25,214 nucleotides of DNA, from positions 1 through 25,214 of the forward strand of contig JBBSMX010000052.1 in the NCBI GenBank assembly GCA_038232935.1, written 5' to 3'. Made by a program: the position numbers and the translations under genes. Position 1 is the first letter of the stretch. Every line of letters starts with the position of its first letter. Source of the stretch: JBBSMX01 sp038232935 (lineage in GTDB: Bacteria > Bacteroidota > Rhodothermia > Rhodothermales > JANQRZ01). Below are positions 7,174 through 13,918 of the stretch, piece by piece. The notes beneath the pieces were generated by a model, which saw nothing but the letters and a program-made list of their open reading frames with translations, searched no databases and was not told where the DNA came from.

Positions 7174-7434
7174 CTACGCTTCGGCGGGATCGATGTGGAC
7201 CACTCTGCGGTCGCGCTGGCCGCGCGTGAAGCGGACGGTGCCGGCGGCCTTCGCGAAGAGCGTGTCGTCGTTGCCACGGCCGACGTTCGTGCCGGGGTGG
7301 AACTTCGTGCCGCGCTGGCGGACGATGATCGAGCCGGCGGTGACGTTCTGGCCGCCGAACGCCTTGACGCCGAGCATCTGCGGGTTCGAGTCGCGACCGT
7401 TTCGGGAGGAGCCTACGCCTTTCTTGTGTGCCAT
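7174..7434 (-). CDS. rpmA: 50S ribosomal protein bL27
   Basis: The 86-residue product MAHKKGVGSSRNGRDS...LGVKAFGGQNV...GSIIVRQRGTKFHPGTNVGRGNDDTLFA is bL27 along its whole length. This protein sits at the peptidyl-transferase centre of the large ribosomal subunit. The N-terminus starts directly with the mature AHKKG form, so no Firmicutes-type cleavable leader is present. It lies 48 bases downstream of rplU in the conserved rplU-rpmA order and ends before a strong terminator. The leader contains a CCCCCC tract rather than a Shine-Dalgarno sequence. Confidence 0.97.
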   Translation of the reverse strand: MAHKKGVGSSRNGRDSNPQMLGVKAFGGQNVTAGSIIVRQRGTKFHPGTNVGRGNDDTLFAKAAGTVRFTRGQRDRRVVHIDPAEA

Positions 7435-7482
7435 GAGTCGGGGGGTCTAAATGCTGTCGTAGTCGGAAGGGGGGCTCGGGCG

Positions 7483-7827
7483 TTACGCCTCGGCGTTCTG
7501 CTTCTTTTTCTTCTTGCCCTCGACGTTGAGGGCGTCGATGGAGATCTGCGTGTAGGGCTGGCGGTGGCCGTTCTTGACGCGGTAGCCCTTGCGGCGCTTC
7601 TTCTTGAAGACGATCACCTTGTCGCCTTTGACGTGGCCGAGCACCTTCGCCGTGACGGACGCGCCGCCGACGGTGGGAGCGCCGACCTGGATGTCGTCGC
7701 CGGAGACGAGCAGGACGCGGTCGAAGGTGAGGGTGTCGCCGACCTCCGCCTGCTGGCGGGGGACGTAGAGCTTGGTGTCGGGCTGGACTTTGAACTGCTT
7801 GCCGGAGATATCGACGATGGCGTACAT
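7483..7827 (-). CDS. rplU: 50S ribosomal protein bL21
   Basis: A 114-residue bL21: MYAIVDISGKQFKVQPDTKLYVPRQ at the start, the central VLLVSGDDIQVGAPTV, and the RNA-binding KKKRRKGYRVKNGHRQPYTQISI signature near residues 75-97. A Lys-rich tail (GKKKKKQNAEA) follows. It binds 23S rRNA and is the first gene of the rplU-rpmA operon. About 160 bases of non-coding leader lie upstream, followed by the divergent FAH-family gene; such leaders can carry autoregulatory structures, but I could not identify a known one. A 16-base perfect palindrome (7940-7955) lies in this leader. Confidence 0.97.
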   Translation of the reverse strand: MYAIVDISGKQFKVQPDTKLYVPRQQAEVGDTLTFDRVLLVSGDDIQVGAPTVGGASVTAKVLGHVKGDKVIVFKKKRRKGYRVKNGHRQPYTQISIDALNVEGKKKKKQNAEA

Positions 7828-7939
7828 ACGGATGCGGGCTTGAGGGACCCCCTGCGCGACGGGCCAAGCCCCATGAGCGGGGCAGCCGGCCTGCAGAGGA
7901 GCGCGGTGGGCAAAGACTTGCTAAGCTACGAACCGGACC

Positions 7940-7955
7940 GCGCTAGCGCTAGCGC
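7940..7955. promoter_or_regulatory. 16-base palindrome between rplU and the FAH-family gene
   Basis: GCGCTAGCGCTAGCGC is perfectly self-complementary and consists of an overlapping GCGCTA period. It lies in the divergent intergenic region, 113 bases from the rplU start and 123 bases from the FAH-gene start. A protein-binding site is plausible; no regulator is known from the sequence. Confidence 0.4.
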
Positions 7956-8077
7956 ATCCGCCCCTCGCGAAGCGCAAGGCGAGGAATTCAAACAGGCTTG
8001 ACGTGGCGGGACGCCCGCAGAAAGTCGGGGCTGCCGTACCCTTCGGCTCCCCATCCGCTCCGCAGCCTCTCTCCGCC

Positions 8078-8752
8078 ATGTTCGTCACCCTGCCGCCTTC
8101 CGGCCTCACGCTCAAGCCCGGCAAGCTCCTCTGCATCGGCCGCAACTACGCCGAGCACGTCCGCGAGATGGGTGACGTGGCGGATCTGCCCACAGAGCCC
8201 GTCGTCTTTCTGAAGCCGGCTACGGCACTCGTGCGTTCTGGCGAGGAGATCGTGATCCCGCCGCAGTCGCAGGACGTCCACCACGAGGTCGAGATCGTGG
8301 CCGTGGTCGGGCGGGGTGGGAAGGACATCCCCGAGGCGCAGGCCCTGGAGCACGTCGGCGCATACGCGCTCGGGTTGGACATGACGGCGCGCGATGTCCA
8401 GCGGAAGGCGAAGGAGATGCGCGCGCCGTGGTCTGTAGCGAAGGGGTTCGACACATTCGCCCCGCTCGGCCCCCTCACCGACGCCGATGAAATTGCGGAC
8501 CCTCAGGCGCTGCACCTCCAGCTTGCCGTCAACGGCGAGGTCCGGCAAGCCGGGCACACCCGCGACATGATCTTCCCCGTCGCCTTCGTGGTCGCCTACC
8601 TCTCGCGCATCTTCACCCTCGAACCGGGCGACCTCATCTATACGGGCACGCCCGAGGGCGTCGGCCCCGTGCAGTCCGGCGACGTGCTGGAGGCCACGGC
8701 CTCGGCCGACGACGGGACCGAGTTGGAGCCGCTACGCGTGACGGTGCGCTAG
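8078..8752 (+). CDS. Fumarylacetoacetate hydrolase-family protein
   Basis: A 224-residue single-domain FAH enzyme (PF01557). This family cleaves or rearranges 1,3-diketo acids or tautomerises oxaloacetate in a metal-dependent way; the precise substrate cannot be read here. Metal ligands are visible in HHEVEIVAVVG (E70, E72) and GLDMTARD (D101), with K122 in WSVAKGFDTFAPLGP, the TRDMIFPV segment, and the C-terminal IYTGTPEGVGPVQSGDVLEA signature. The ATG at 8078 is preferred over an in-frame upstream start at 8003 because family similarity begins at FVTLPPSG and the upstream residues are low-complexity. The leader CTCTCCGCC is pyrimidine-rich without a Shine-Dalgarno. The next gene begins two bases after the stop, so the two form an operon. 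Confidence 0.88.
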   Translation: MFVTLPPSGLTLKPGKLLCIGRNYAEHVREMGDVADLPTEPVVFLKPATALVRSGEEIVIPPQSQDVHHEVEIVAVVGRGGKDIPEAQALEHVGAYALGLDMTARDVQRKAKEMRAPWSVAKGFDTFAPLGPLTDADEIADPQALHLQLAVNGEVRQAGHTRDMIFPVAFVVAYLSRIFTLEPGDLIYTGTPEGVGPVQSGDVLEATASADDGTELEPLRVTVR

Positions 8753-8754
8753 CG

Positions 8755-9171
8755 ATGGCCGAGGCCGGCACCCGGCGGCTGTTCCTGCGGAGCGCGGTGT
8801 TCACCGCCGGGCCGCCGCTCATCGCCCTTCCCTTCTGGATTGCCGACGTGCGGGTGGGCGAATGGGCCGGCTCGCTCGGGCTCTACGAAGTGCTCGGTGC
8901 GCCGATCCTGCTGGTGCTCGCGGCGTTCACGTTCTACCGGGAGACGCGGTGGCTCCGCGTGCGGTGGTACATGCTCGCGATGGGCGGAGCGTCGGCGCTC
9001 GGCGTGGGGCTGTGGTACCTCGGGCTGGGACTCCACCGGGGCATCCTGTTCCGCCCGGATTCTCTCACCGTCGAGCTGATGGGGATCGCCTTTGGGGCGC
9101 AGTGCATGGCGGCGTACGGGGCCGTGATGGTCATCGCCGGGATGCGGCGGATGCGGGAGGGGGATACGTGA
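8755..9171 (+). CDS. Small multi-pass membrane protein
   Basis: A 138-residue protein with four hydrophobic segments, at about residues 13-30, 44-60, 73-93 and 105-127. It begins with a basic patch (RRLFLR) and has charged cytosolic loops (FYRETRWLRVRW). I recognise no family. The start ATG lies two bases after the FAH gene stop, indicating translational coupling or at least co-transcription, but no functional link can be inferred. Confidence 0.7.
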   Translation: MAEAGTRRLFLRSAVFTAGPPLIALPFWIADVRVGEWAGSLGLYEVLGAPILLVLAAFTFYRETRWLRVRWYMLAMGGASALGVGLWYLGLGLHRGILFRPDSLTVELMGIAFGAQCMAAYGAVMVIAGMRRMREGDT

Positions 9172-9214
9172 TGTGTGATAACCCGATCCGATGTGCATCT
9201 ACGCTTGAGTAGCA

Positions 9215-9284
9215 GTCATCCCCGACTCGATCGGGGAGCCACCGGCCAGCAATCTCTGCGGGTCTCCGCCTGTGCGGGGATGAC
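9215..9284. repeat. REP-like composite palindrome
   Basis: Outer arms GTCATCCCCG (9215-9224) and CGGGGATGAC (9275-9284) are perfect inverted copies. Each half carries its own hairpin: CCCCGA-CTCGA-type at 9220-9237, and TCTCCGC-CTGT-GCGGGGA at 9263-9280. This paired arrangement matches REP/BIME-like dispersed elements of the 'TCATCCCCGC..GCGGGGA' kind. Confidence 0.65.
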
Positions 9285-9332
9285 GAGTGTAAAGGTCGGC
9301 TTTCAACCTCGGACGTTTAGCCGGATCGGGGT

Positions 9333-9397
9333 TGATGCGTGAGATCAAGCGCTGCTATTGAACCCGGACTCACGCATCACGCGTCACGCATCATGCA
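9333..9397. repeat. Heptad tandem repeat with inverted partner
   Basis: Four consecutive 7-mers TCACGCA, TCACGCG, TCACGCA and TCATGCA occupy 9370-9397. The upstream TGATGCGTGAG (9333-9343) is an exact 11-bp inverted copy of CTCACGCATCA (9369-9379), so a hairpin with a 25-base loop can form. It sits about 95 bases before the DUF5686 gene start. Confidence 0.7.
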
Positions 9398-9490
9398 GGG
9401 CGTTACGCGGTGGCCCGTCGGCGCGGCCTTCGGTGTAACAGCCTCCCGAGCGCTGCCGTACGCAGCGCCACCGCCCAACCCCACTCTGCT

Positions 9491-11911
9491 ATGCCCGCCG
9501 TCCGCTTCGCGCCGCTCGTCCTGCTCCTGCTCTGCGTCGCGCCGGTGCAGGCGCAGGTCGTCCTCTCCGGTTGGGTTACGGATGCACAGACCGGCGAGGC
9601 ACTCCCCGCCGCCACCGTGCAGGTCGAAGGCACCTACACCGGCACGATCACGAACGGCGTGGGGGCGTACGAACTGCGCGTGGACGCGCTGCCCGCTGTC
9701 CTCGTCGTCCGGTTCATCGGGTACGAGACGAAACGCCACACCATCGCCCAACCCCCGGCTGCACGGGTGGATGTGACGCTGGCTCCCGTCACGCTCCAAT
9801 CGCCCGAGGTCGTCGTGACGGGGGAGAACCCGGCGATCAACATCATGCGCCGGGTGATCGAGCGGAAGCAGGTCTGGCAGGCCGGGCTGGACTCGTGGCG
9901 GGCCGACGCCTACGCCCGGCAGGTGCTCGGCCGGGACACCAGCATCGTCGGGATCGTCGAGGGCGTGACGGAGGCGTACTGGCGGCGCGGCGACGGCGTC
10001 CGCGAGGTCGTCCGCGGCGTCCGGCGCACGGAGAACATGCAGGACTTCAATGCGGAGTTCGTCAGCGCTGCCGACGCCATCCTCAACTTCTACGACGACG
10101 AGATCGAGTTCGTCGGCTACGACCTCATGGGGCCGACCTCGCCGGCCGCGCTCGACTTTTACACGTTCACGCTCGAAGGCACCCGCTATCTCGACGACGA
10201 GATCGTCTACGATATCGCGCTCAAGCCGAAGAGCCGATTGCAGCCCGGCTTCGTCGGCCGCGTCTCCGTGCTCGGCGGCGTCTACGCCCTCATCGACGTG
10301 GCGCTCCGGCCGAACGAGACTGTCCGCATTCCGCTCGTGACGGCGTTCGACCTCGAGTTCGGGCAGCAGTTCTCATCGTTCGGGCAGGAGGTGGCGGGCG
10401 AGGCCGTCTGGCTCCCGGTCGACTTCCGGCTCGAAGGGCGGGGCAAGTTCGGCATGGTCGGCCTCCAGTTCCCGGAGATGCGCTTCGCCGTCGTCGCACG
10501 GCTGACCGATTATGCCGTCAACGTCGCCGTTCCGGACTCCCTCTTCGATTCCGACGAGGGCTCGGTCGTGGACTCGGCAGCGGTGGCGGCGGACACGGTG
10601 CTGGCCCGCGCGGGCGTCGTCGTGCCGCTCGAACCGCGCGAGGCGGTGGCCTACGCCCGGATCGACAGCACGGACACGATTGCGAAGGCCTACAAGCCGA
10701 CGGGCTTCCTCGCCCGCTTCGTGGACATGGACGAGAACGAGGACGGCGGCACGGACGTGAACGTCGGCGGCAGGCGGCGCAATGCACGTCGCTTCCATCT
10801 CGACGTTGATCCGAAGCTGTGGTACAACCGGGTCGAGGCCGCGCACGTCGGTGGGGAGGCCGCGTTCCGGCTTCGGGGTGCTCGGTTGCAGGGGCAGCTC
10901 GGGTACAGCACGGGGCTTGAAACGCTCACGTACGAGGCGGCGCTCTCGCACACCGTCCGGCTGTCACAGCGCGATGAGCTGAGCGTCACCGTAGGCGGTC
11001 AGCGCGAGATCTCCCCACGGGTCGGCTCGCTGGCGTACGACCGGATCGTCAACTCGGTCGCCACGCTCGTCGGCGAGCCGGACTACTTCGACTACTACCG
11101 CCGCGAGGGCGCGTTCGCCGAGGTGAGCGGGTACGCCCGGCGGCTCCGCACGCGCCTCCGCGTCTTCGGCCTCGCCGAGCAGCACCGCGCGGTCCGGCAG
11201 ACGACGAGCTACGACCTCTTCGGCCGCGACGAAGTCCCGCACCCGAACCAGGCCATCCCGGAAGGCGACCTCCGCTCGCTCGGTGCGGAGGTGACGGTGG
11301 GGAGCGTGTCGAACGGCATCGAAGCTGCGCTCGCCGGACAGCGTGGCCTCCGCCTCCGCGTCGAGGCCAGCGATAGCGCCCTCGGCAGTGACTTCGACTT
11401 CGTCCGCGCTGAAGCCGTCGCGGCCCTCCGCGTCCCGACGTTCCTGCGCCGCCGCCTCTTTCCGAACACGCTCGACCTCCGCCTCGCCGGTGGGTTGCAC
11501 GGCGGCGACCTCCCGTTGCAGCGCCACTTCGGCATCGACGGCACCGTGCTCGGCTACGCGCCGAGCGGCGTCTTCCGCTCGCTCCGGGGCCGCCCCGCCG
11601 AGGGCGACCGCTACGTCGCTGCCGCGTGGGAGCACGACTTCCGCAGCGTCCCCTTCGAGCTCCTCGGGCTTGAAGCGCTCGCCGCCCGCAACATCGGCCT
11701 CAGCGTCTTCGGCGCGCACGGCCGGACGTGGCTCGACGGATACGACCCGGACGCGCTCGCACTGTGGGTCGTCCGACCTTCGAACGGATGGATCCACGAG
11801 GTTGGCGTCTCGCTTCACGGCGGGTTCTTCCTCCCCGTCCGCCTCGACCTCGCGTACCGGCTCGACGATCCCGGGCTCTTTTTCTCCTTCGGCGTCGCGC
11901 GGCTGTTCTGA
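9491..11911 (+). CDS. DUF5686 family outer-membrane protein with carboxypeptidase-regulatory-like domain
   Basis: An 806-residue outer-membrane protein. A Sec signal peptide is present (MPAVRFAPLVLLLLCVAPVQA, cleaved before QVVLSG). Residues of about 22-100 form a CarboxypepD_reg-like beta-sandwich (GWVTDAQTGEALPAATVQVEGTYTG, 'YELRVDALPAVLVVRFIGYE'). The DUF5686 body starts with the hallmark NPAINIMRRVIERK near residue 115. A C-terminal beta-barrel ends in ...LFFSFGVARLF with the terminal Phe typical of Bam-inserted proteins. The role of the family is not established. The ATG at 9491 is used because it starts the signal peptide; the frame is open upstream to 9410 but encodes a non-signal leader. 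Such proteins are characteristic of the Bacteroidota/Rhodothermota group and support the taxonomic guess. Confidence 0.9.
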   Translation: MPAVRFAPLVLLLLCVAPVQAQVVLSGWVTDAQTGEALPAATVQVEGTYTGTITNGVGAYELRVDALPAVLVVRFIGYETKRHTIAQPPAARVDVTLAPVTLQSPEVVVTGENPAINIMRRVIERKQVWQAGLDSWRADAYARQVLGRDTSIVGIVEGVTEAYWRRGDGVREVVRGVRRTENMQDFNAEFVSAADAILNFYDDEIEFVGYDLMGPTSPAALDFYTFTLEGTRYLDDEIVYDIALKPKSRLQPGFVGRVSVLGGVYALIDVALRPNETVRIPLVTAFDLEFGQQFSSFGQEVAGEAVWLPVDFRLEGRGKFGMVGLQFPEMRFAVVARLTDYAVNVAVPDSLFDSDEGSVVDSAAVAADTVLARAGVVVPLEPREAVAYARIDSTDTIAKAYKPTGFLARFVDMDENEDGGTDVNVGGRRRNARRFHLDVDPKLWYNRVEAAHVGGEAAFRLRGARLQGQLGYSTGLETLTYEAALSHTVRLSQRDELSVTVGGQREISPRVGSLAYDRIVNSVATLVGEPDYFDYYRREGAFAEVSGYARRLRTRLRVFGLAEQHRAVRQTTSYDLFGRDEVPHPNQAIPEGDLRSLGAEVTVGSVSNGIEAALAGQRGLRLRVEASDSALGSDFDFVRAEAVAALRVPTFLRRRLFPNTLDLRLAGGLHGGDLPLQRHFGIDGTVLGYAPSGVFRSLRGRPAEGDRYVAAAWEHDFRSVPFELLGLEALAARNIGLSVFGAHGRTWLDGYDPDALALWVVRPSNGWIHEVGVSLHGGFFLPVRLDLAYRLDDPGLFFSFGVARLF

Positions 11912-11992
11912 GACGGCCGCATGGTGTGGTGAGATTGTACGGTGCGCGTAACATGGGGAGGAATAAGCCCGTAGGGCCGGTAACCACAATCT

Positions 11993-12006
11993 GCTAAAAA
12001 ATTAGC
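11993..12006. promoter_or_regulatory. GCTAA-AAAA-TTAGC palindrome upstream of the exported helical protein
   Basis: A 5-bp inverted repeat (GCTAA and TTAGC) around AAAA lies 15 bases before the ATG at 12021, directly abutting the Shine-Dalgarno AAGAGGTT. A short hairpin or operator here could affect initiation. This is the most AT-rich spot in the neighbourhood. Confidence 0.35.
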
Positions 12007-12020
12007 AAGAGGTTATCGCC

Positions 12021-12524
12021 ATGAAACGCTTGTCCTCTCCCGTCCTCGTCCTGCTCGTCACCGCCTTTTTGGCCGCGCCCGCACTCGCCGATCCGCCGGG
12101 GTTCTCCACGCCCGAACCGACCTGGACCGAGGCCGATTGGGCAGCCTTCAGCCAGAACCTCGTCGTCGGCCTCGCCACGGACAACGACGGGTTGCGCGCC
12201 AGCGCGCTTCAGATGATCGTCCGCTACGGCGACAAGCTGGACGTGCAGGACGCGACGTTCGACGTCGTCCGCATCTACCGGAGTCACAAAGACGAGCGGA
12301 TGCGCCGACTAGCGGCGGTGACCTGCGCCCACATGAAGAGCAAGTGGGCCGTGAGCTTCCTCCGCATGTCCGAGCCGTTCGAGCGCTCCCAGAAGGTCAA
12401 GCGCACGATTCGCGCGCTCCTCATCGCAGAGGACGCCCGGCTGCAAGCCGAAAAGGGGACGGTCGAAACCGGCGAACTCCGGATGATCGCCGGGCACGAC
12501 GCCCGCAAGCAGTCCGCGAAGTGA
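12021..12524 (+). CDS. Exported alpha-helical (HEAT-like) protein
   Basis: This 167-residue protein has a clear signal peptide (MKRLSSPVLVLLVTAFLAAPALA, cleaved before DPPG). The mature part looks all-helical: 'WAAFSQNLVVGLATDNDGLRASALQMIVRYGDKLDV', 'ATFDVVRIYRSHKDERMRRLAAVTCAHM' and 'WAVSFLRMSEPF' resemble HEAT/ARM-type helical pairs, suggesting a periplasmic protein-interaction module. I do not recognise a named family. The start has one of the few good Shine-Dalgarno sequences in this window (AAGAGGTT, seven bases before ATG). The gene is monocistronic by spacing. Confidence 0.75.
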   Translation: MKRLSSPVLVLLVTAFLAAPALADPPGFSTPEPTWTEADWAAFSQNLVVGLATDNDGLRASALQMIVRYGDKLDVQDATFDVVRIYRSHKDERMRRLAAVTCAHMKSKWAVSFLRMSEPFERSQKVKRTIRALLIAEDARLQAEKGTVETGELRMIAGHDARKQSAK

Positions 12525-12643
12525 GCCCGCGAGGTGGGAGGGGCGAGGATGGCCTTGCCCCTCCGGCGTCGATGCCATCGGTGCGGCGGGATATCTTCCG
12601 TGCGGTATCCTCCCGCTCCCTGGCCTCCCGTCTGCCCCTCGCC

Positions 12644-13006
12644 ATGCACCTCGACGAACTACGCGCCCACTGCCTCGGCCTCCCCGAAGCGTCCGAAGAC
12701 CTGCCGTTCGGGCCGGACGCGCTCGTCTTTAAGGTCTGCGGAAAGATGTTCGCGCTCCTCAGCCTCGACGCGATCCCGCCGCGCGTGAACCTGAAGTGCG
12801 ACCCGGAGCAGGCCGCCGAGCTGCGCGAGCGCTACGAGGCCATCACGCCCGGCTATCACATGAACAAGCAGCACTGGAACACCGTCACCGTGGACGGCCG
12901 GGTGCCCGAGGCGCTCGTGCGCTCGATGATCGACGATTCGTACCGGCTCGTCGTGGCCGGACTTCGGAAGGCGGATCGGGAGCGGATCGAGGGGGCAGGT
13001 CGGTAA
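12644..13006 (+). CDS. MmcQ/YjbR family DNA-binding protein
   Basis: A 120-residue protein with the full MmcQ/YjbR pattern (PF04237): LGLPEASEDLPFGPDALVFKVCGKMFALLSL, 'RVNLKCDPEQAAELRERYEAITPGYHMNKQHWNTVTVDG' and 'LVRSMIDDSYRLVVAGL'. The CyaY-like fold is thought to bind DNA, but the physiological role is unknown. The ATG at 12644 starts the conserved domain; the frame is open much further upstream without similarity. The leader is a pyrimidine tract ending CCTCGCC, with TATCTTCCG at 12592-12600 as a possible -7-like element. Confidence 0.88.
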   Translation: MHLDELRAHCLGLPEASEDLPFGPDALVFKVCGKMFALLSLDAIPPRVNLKCDPEQAAELRERYEAITPGYHMNKQHWNTVTVDGRVPEALVRSMIDDSYRLVVAGLRKADRERIEGAGR

Positions 13007-13115
13007 GGAGTGGCCGGGTGCGGCGAACTTCGAAGCACAGGCAGCCGTTGATGGTTGGGAAGGCTGTAGGTACAGCGCCTTCCTCTTCCTCTTTTTCGCC
13101 TTTCTCCCAACCGCC

Positions 13116-13793
13116 ATGCAATCCCCCCTATCCCTCCCGGGTATGCGAACGTTCGTACCCATGATGCTCGCCCTTCTCGTAGCCATCGTGCTACCTGCCT
13201 GCTCGACCACCAAAAGCGCTGCTAACGCCACCGCCGACGCGGCCGAAGACGTCGCCGACGCTACGGCCGACGTGGCAACAAGCGCCGCCGGCGCGGTCGC
13301 CGATGCGGCGGGCGCGTCATACAACGCCGTCGCCGACCTGTTCGACGATGACGACGTGGACGCCGCTGCCCTCATCCGCCCGGTGATGGCAGGCTCGGCG
13401 CAGGGCACCGTGACGTTCGATCAGGACGACGACGGCGTCGAAATCACCGTCAGCCTCCGCGACCTCACCCCCGGCGAGCACGGCCTGCACGTCCACACGA
13501 ATGGCTCGTGCAACCCTCCCGGCAACCACTTCGACCCGATGAGCACGAGCGAGCACGGCGCGCCGGATGATGCCATGAGTGCCAAGCACGTCGGGGACCT
13601 CGGCAACATCACGGCGAACGGCAGTGGGACGGCCGAGGCCTCGTTCGAGGTCGAGGGCCTCACGCTCACCGGAGCCAACGGACTCGTCGGCCACGCCATC
13701 GTCGTGCACTCCGGCCAGGACGATCTGGAGAGCCAGCCGTCCGGCGACTCCGGCGATCCGGTGGGCTGCGGCGTCATCACCGGCCGCGAGTAG
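13116..13793 (+). CDS. Cu/Zn superoxide dismutase-family lipoprotein
   Basis: A 225-residue envelope lipoprotein: a signal peptide with lipobox LPAC (C29), then an Ala/Asp-rich tether (about residues 34-80), then a SodC domain (about 90-225). Every metal ligand is recognisable: H125 and H127 in HGLHVHTNG, bridging H138 in GNHFDP, H147, H158 and D161 in KHVGDLGN, and H193 in VGHAIVVH. The disulfide pair is C132 and C218. The active-site arginine normally two residues before the C-terminal CGVI cysteine appears to be proline (DPVGCGVI), which may lower activity. It converts superoxide to hydrogen peroxide and oxygen outside the cytoplasm. An alternative start is the ATG at 13143. A 14-bp terminator hairpin follows. 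Confidence 0.9.
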   Translation: MQSPLSLPGMRTFVPMMLALLVAIVLPACSTTKSAANATADAAEDVADATADVATSAAGAVADAAGASYNAVADLFDDDDVDAAALIRPVMAGSAQGTVTFDQDDDGVEITVSLRDLTPGEHGLHVHTNGSCNPPGNHFDPMSTSEHGAPDDAMSAKHVGDLGNITANGSGTAEASFEVEGLTLTGANGLVGHAIVVHSGQDDLESQPSGDSGDPVGCGVITGRE

Positions 13794-13818
13794 TCGATCA
13801 CGCTGTTCCGTACGATTC

Positions 13819-13862
13819 GGGGCGCGCTGCCACACCGCTGGCAGCGCGCCCCGCGTTATTTC
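13819..13862 (+). terminator. Terminator after the sodC-like gene
   Basis: A perfect 14-bp stem, GGGGCGCGCTGCCA (13819-13832) with its complement at 13839-13852, and a 6-base loop. The tail is GCGTTATTTC, so the T run is imperfect. It starts 25 bases after the stop codon. Confidence 0.75.
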
Positions 13863-13890
13863 GTAGCCGCCTCTTTGCCGCCGTACTTTG
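13859..13890 (+). promoter_or_regulatory. Candidate Bacteroidota-type promoter of mutS
   Basis: TACTTTG at 13884-13890 matches the Bacteroidota -7 consensus TAnnTTTG in core form. A TTTC (13859-13862) lies 21 bases upstream, in the position of the -33 TTTG. The ATG of mutS is 28 bases downstream. Confidence 0.4.
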
Positions 13891-13918
13891 GGCGAGACCC
13901 GCCCGCCGCGCCCGACCG

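Larger units (their letters stand above)
9172..9490. other. Repeat-rich non-coding spacer
   Basis: These 319 bases hold no convincing gene. They contain a composite REP-like palindrome (9215-9284) and a heptad tandem repeat with an 11-bp inverted partner (9333-9397), and end with the SD-less pyrimidine-rich leader of the DUF5686 gene. A possible upstream start at 9410 is not used because it would precede the signal peptide. Confidence 0.5.

Noticed and set aside
5999..7867. A 622-codon minus-strand frame across the aminotransferase-fold, rpmA and rplU genes.
   Set aside because: It is Arg/Pro-rich, spans three recognised genes in another frame and crosses a strong terminator.
9215..9397. A CRISPR array in the repeat-rich spacer.
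   Set aside because: The repeats are seven-base tandem units and one inverted pair, with no regular spacers of 30 bases or more and no cas genes nearby.
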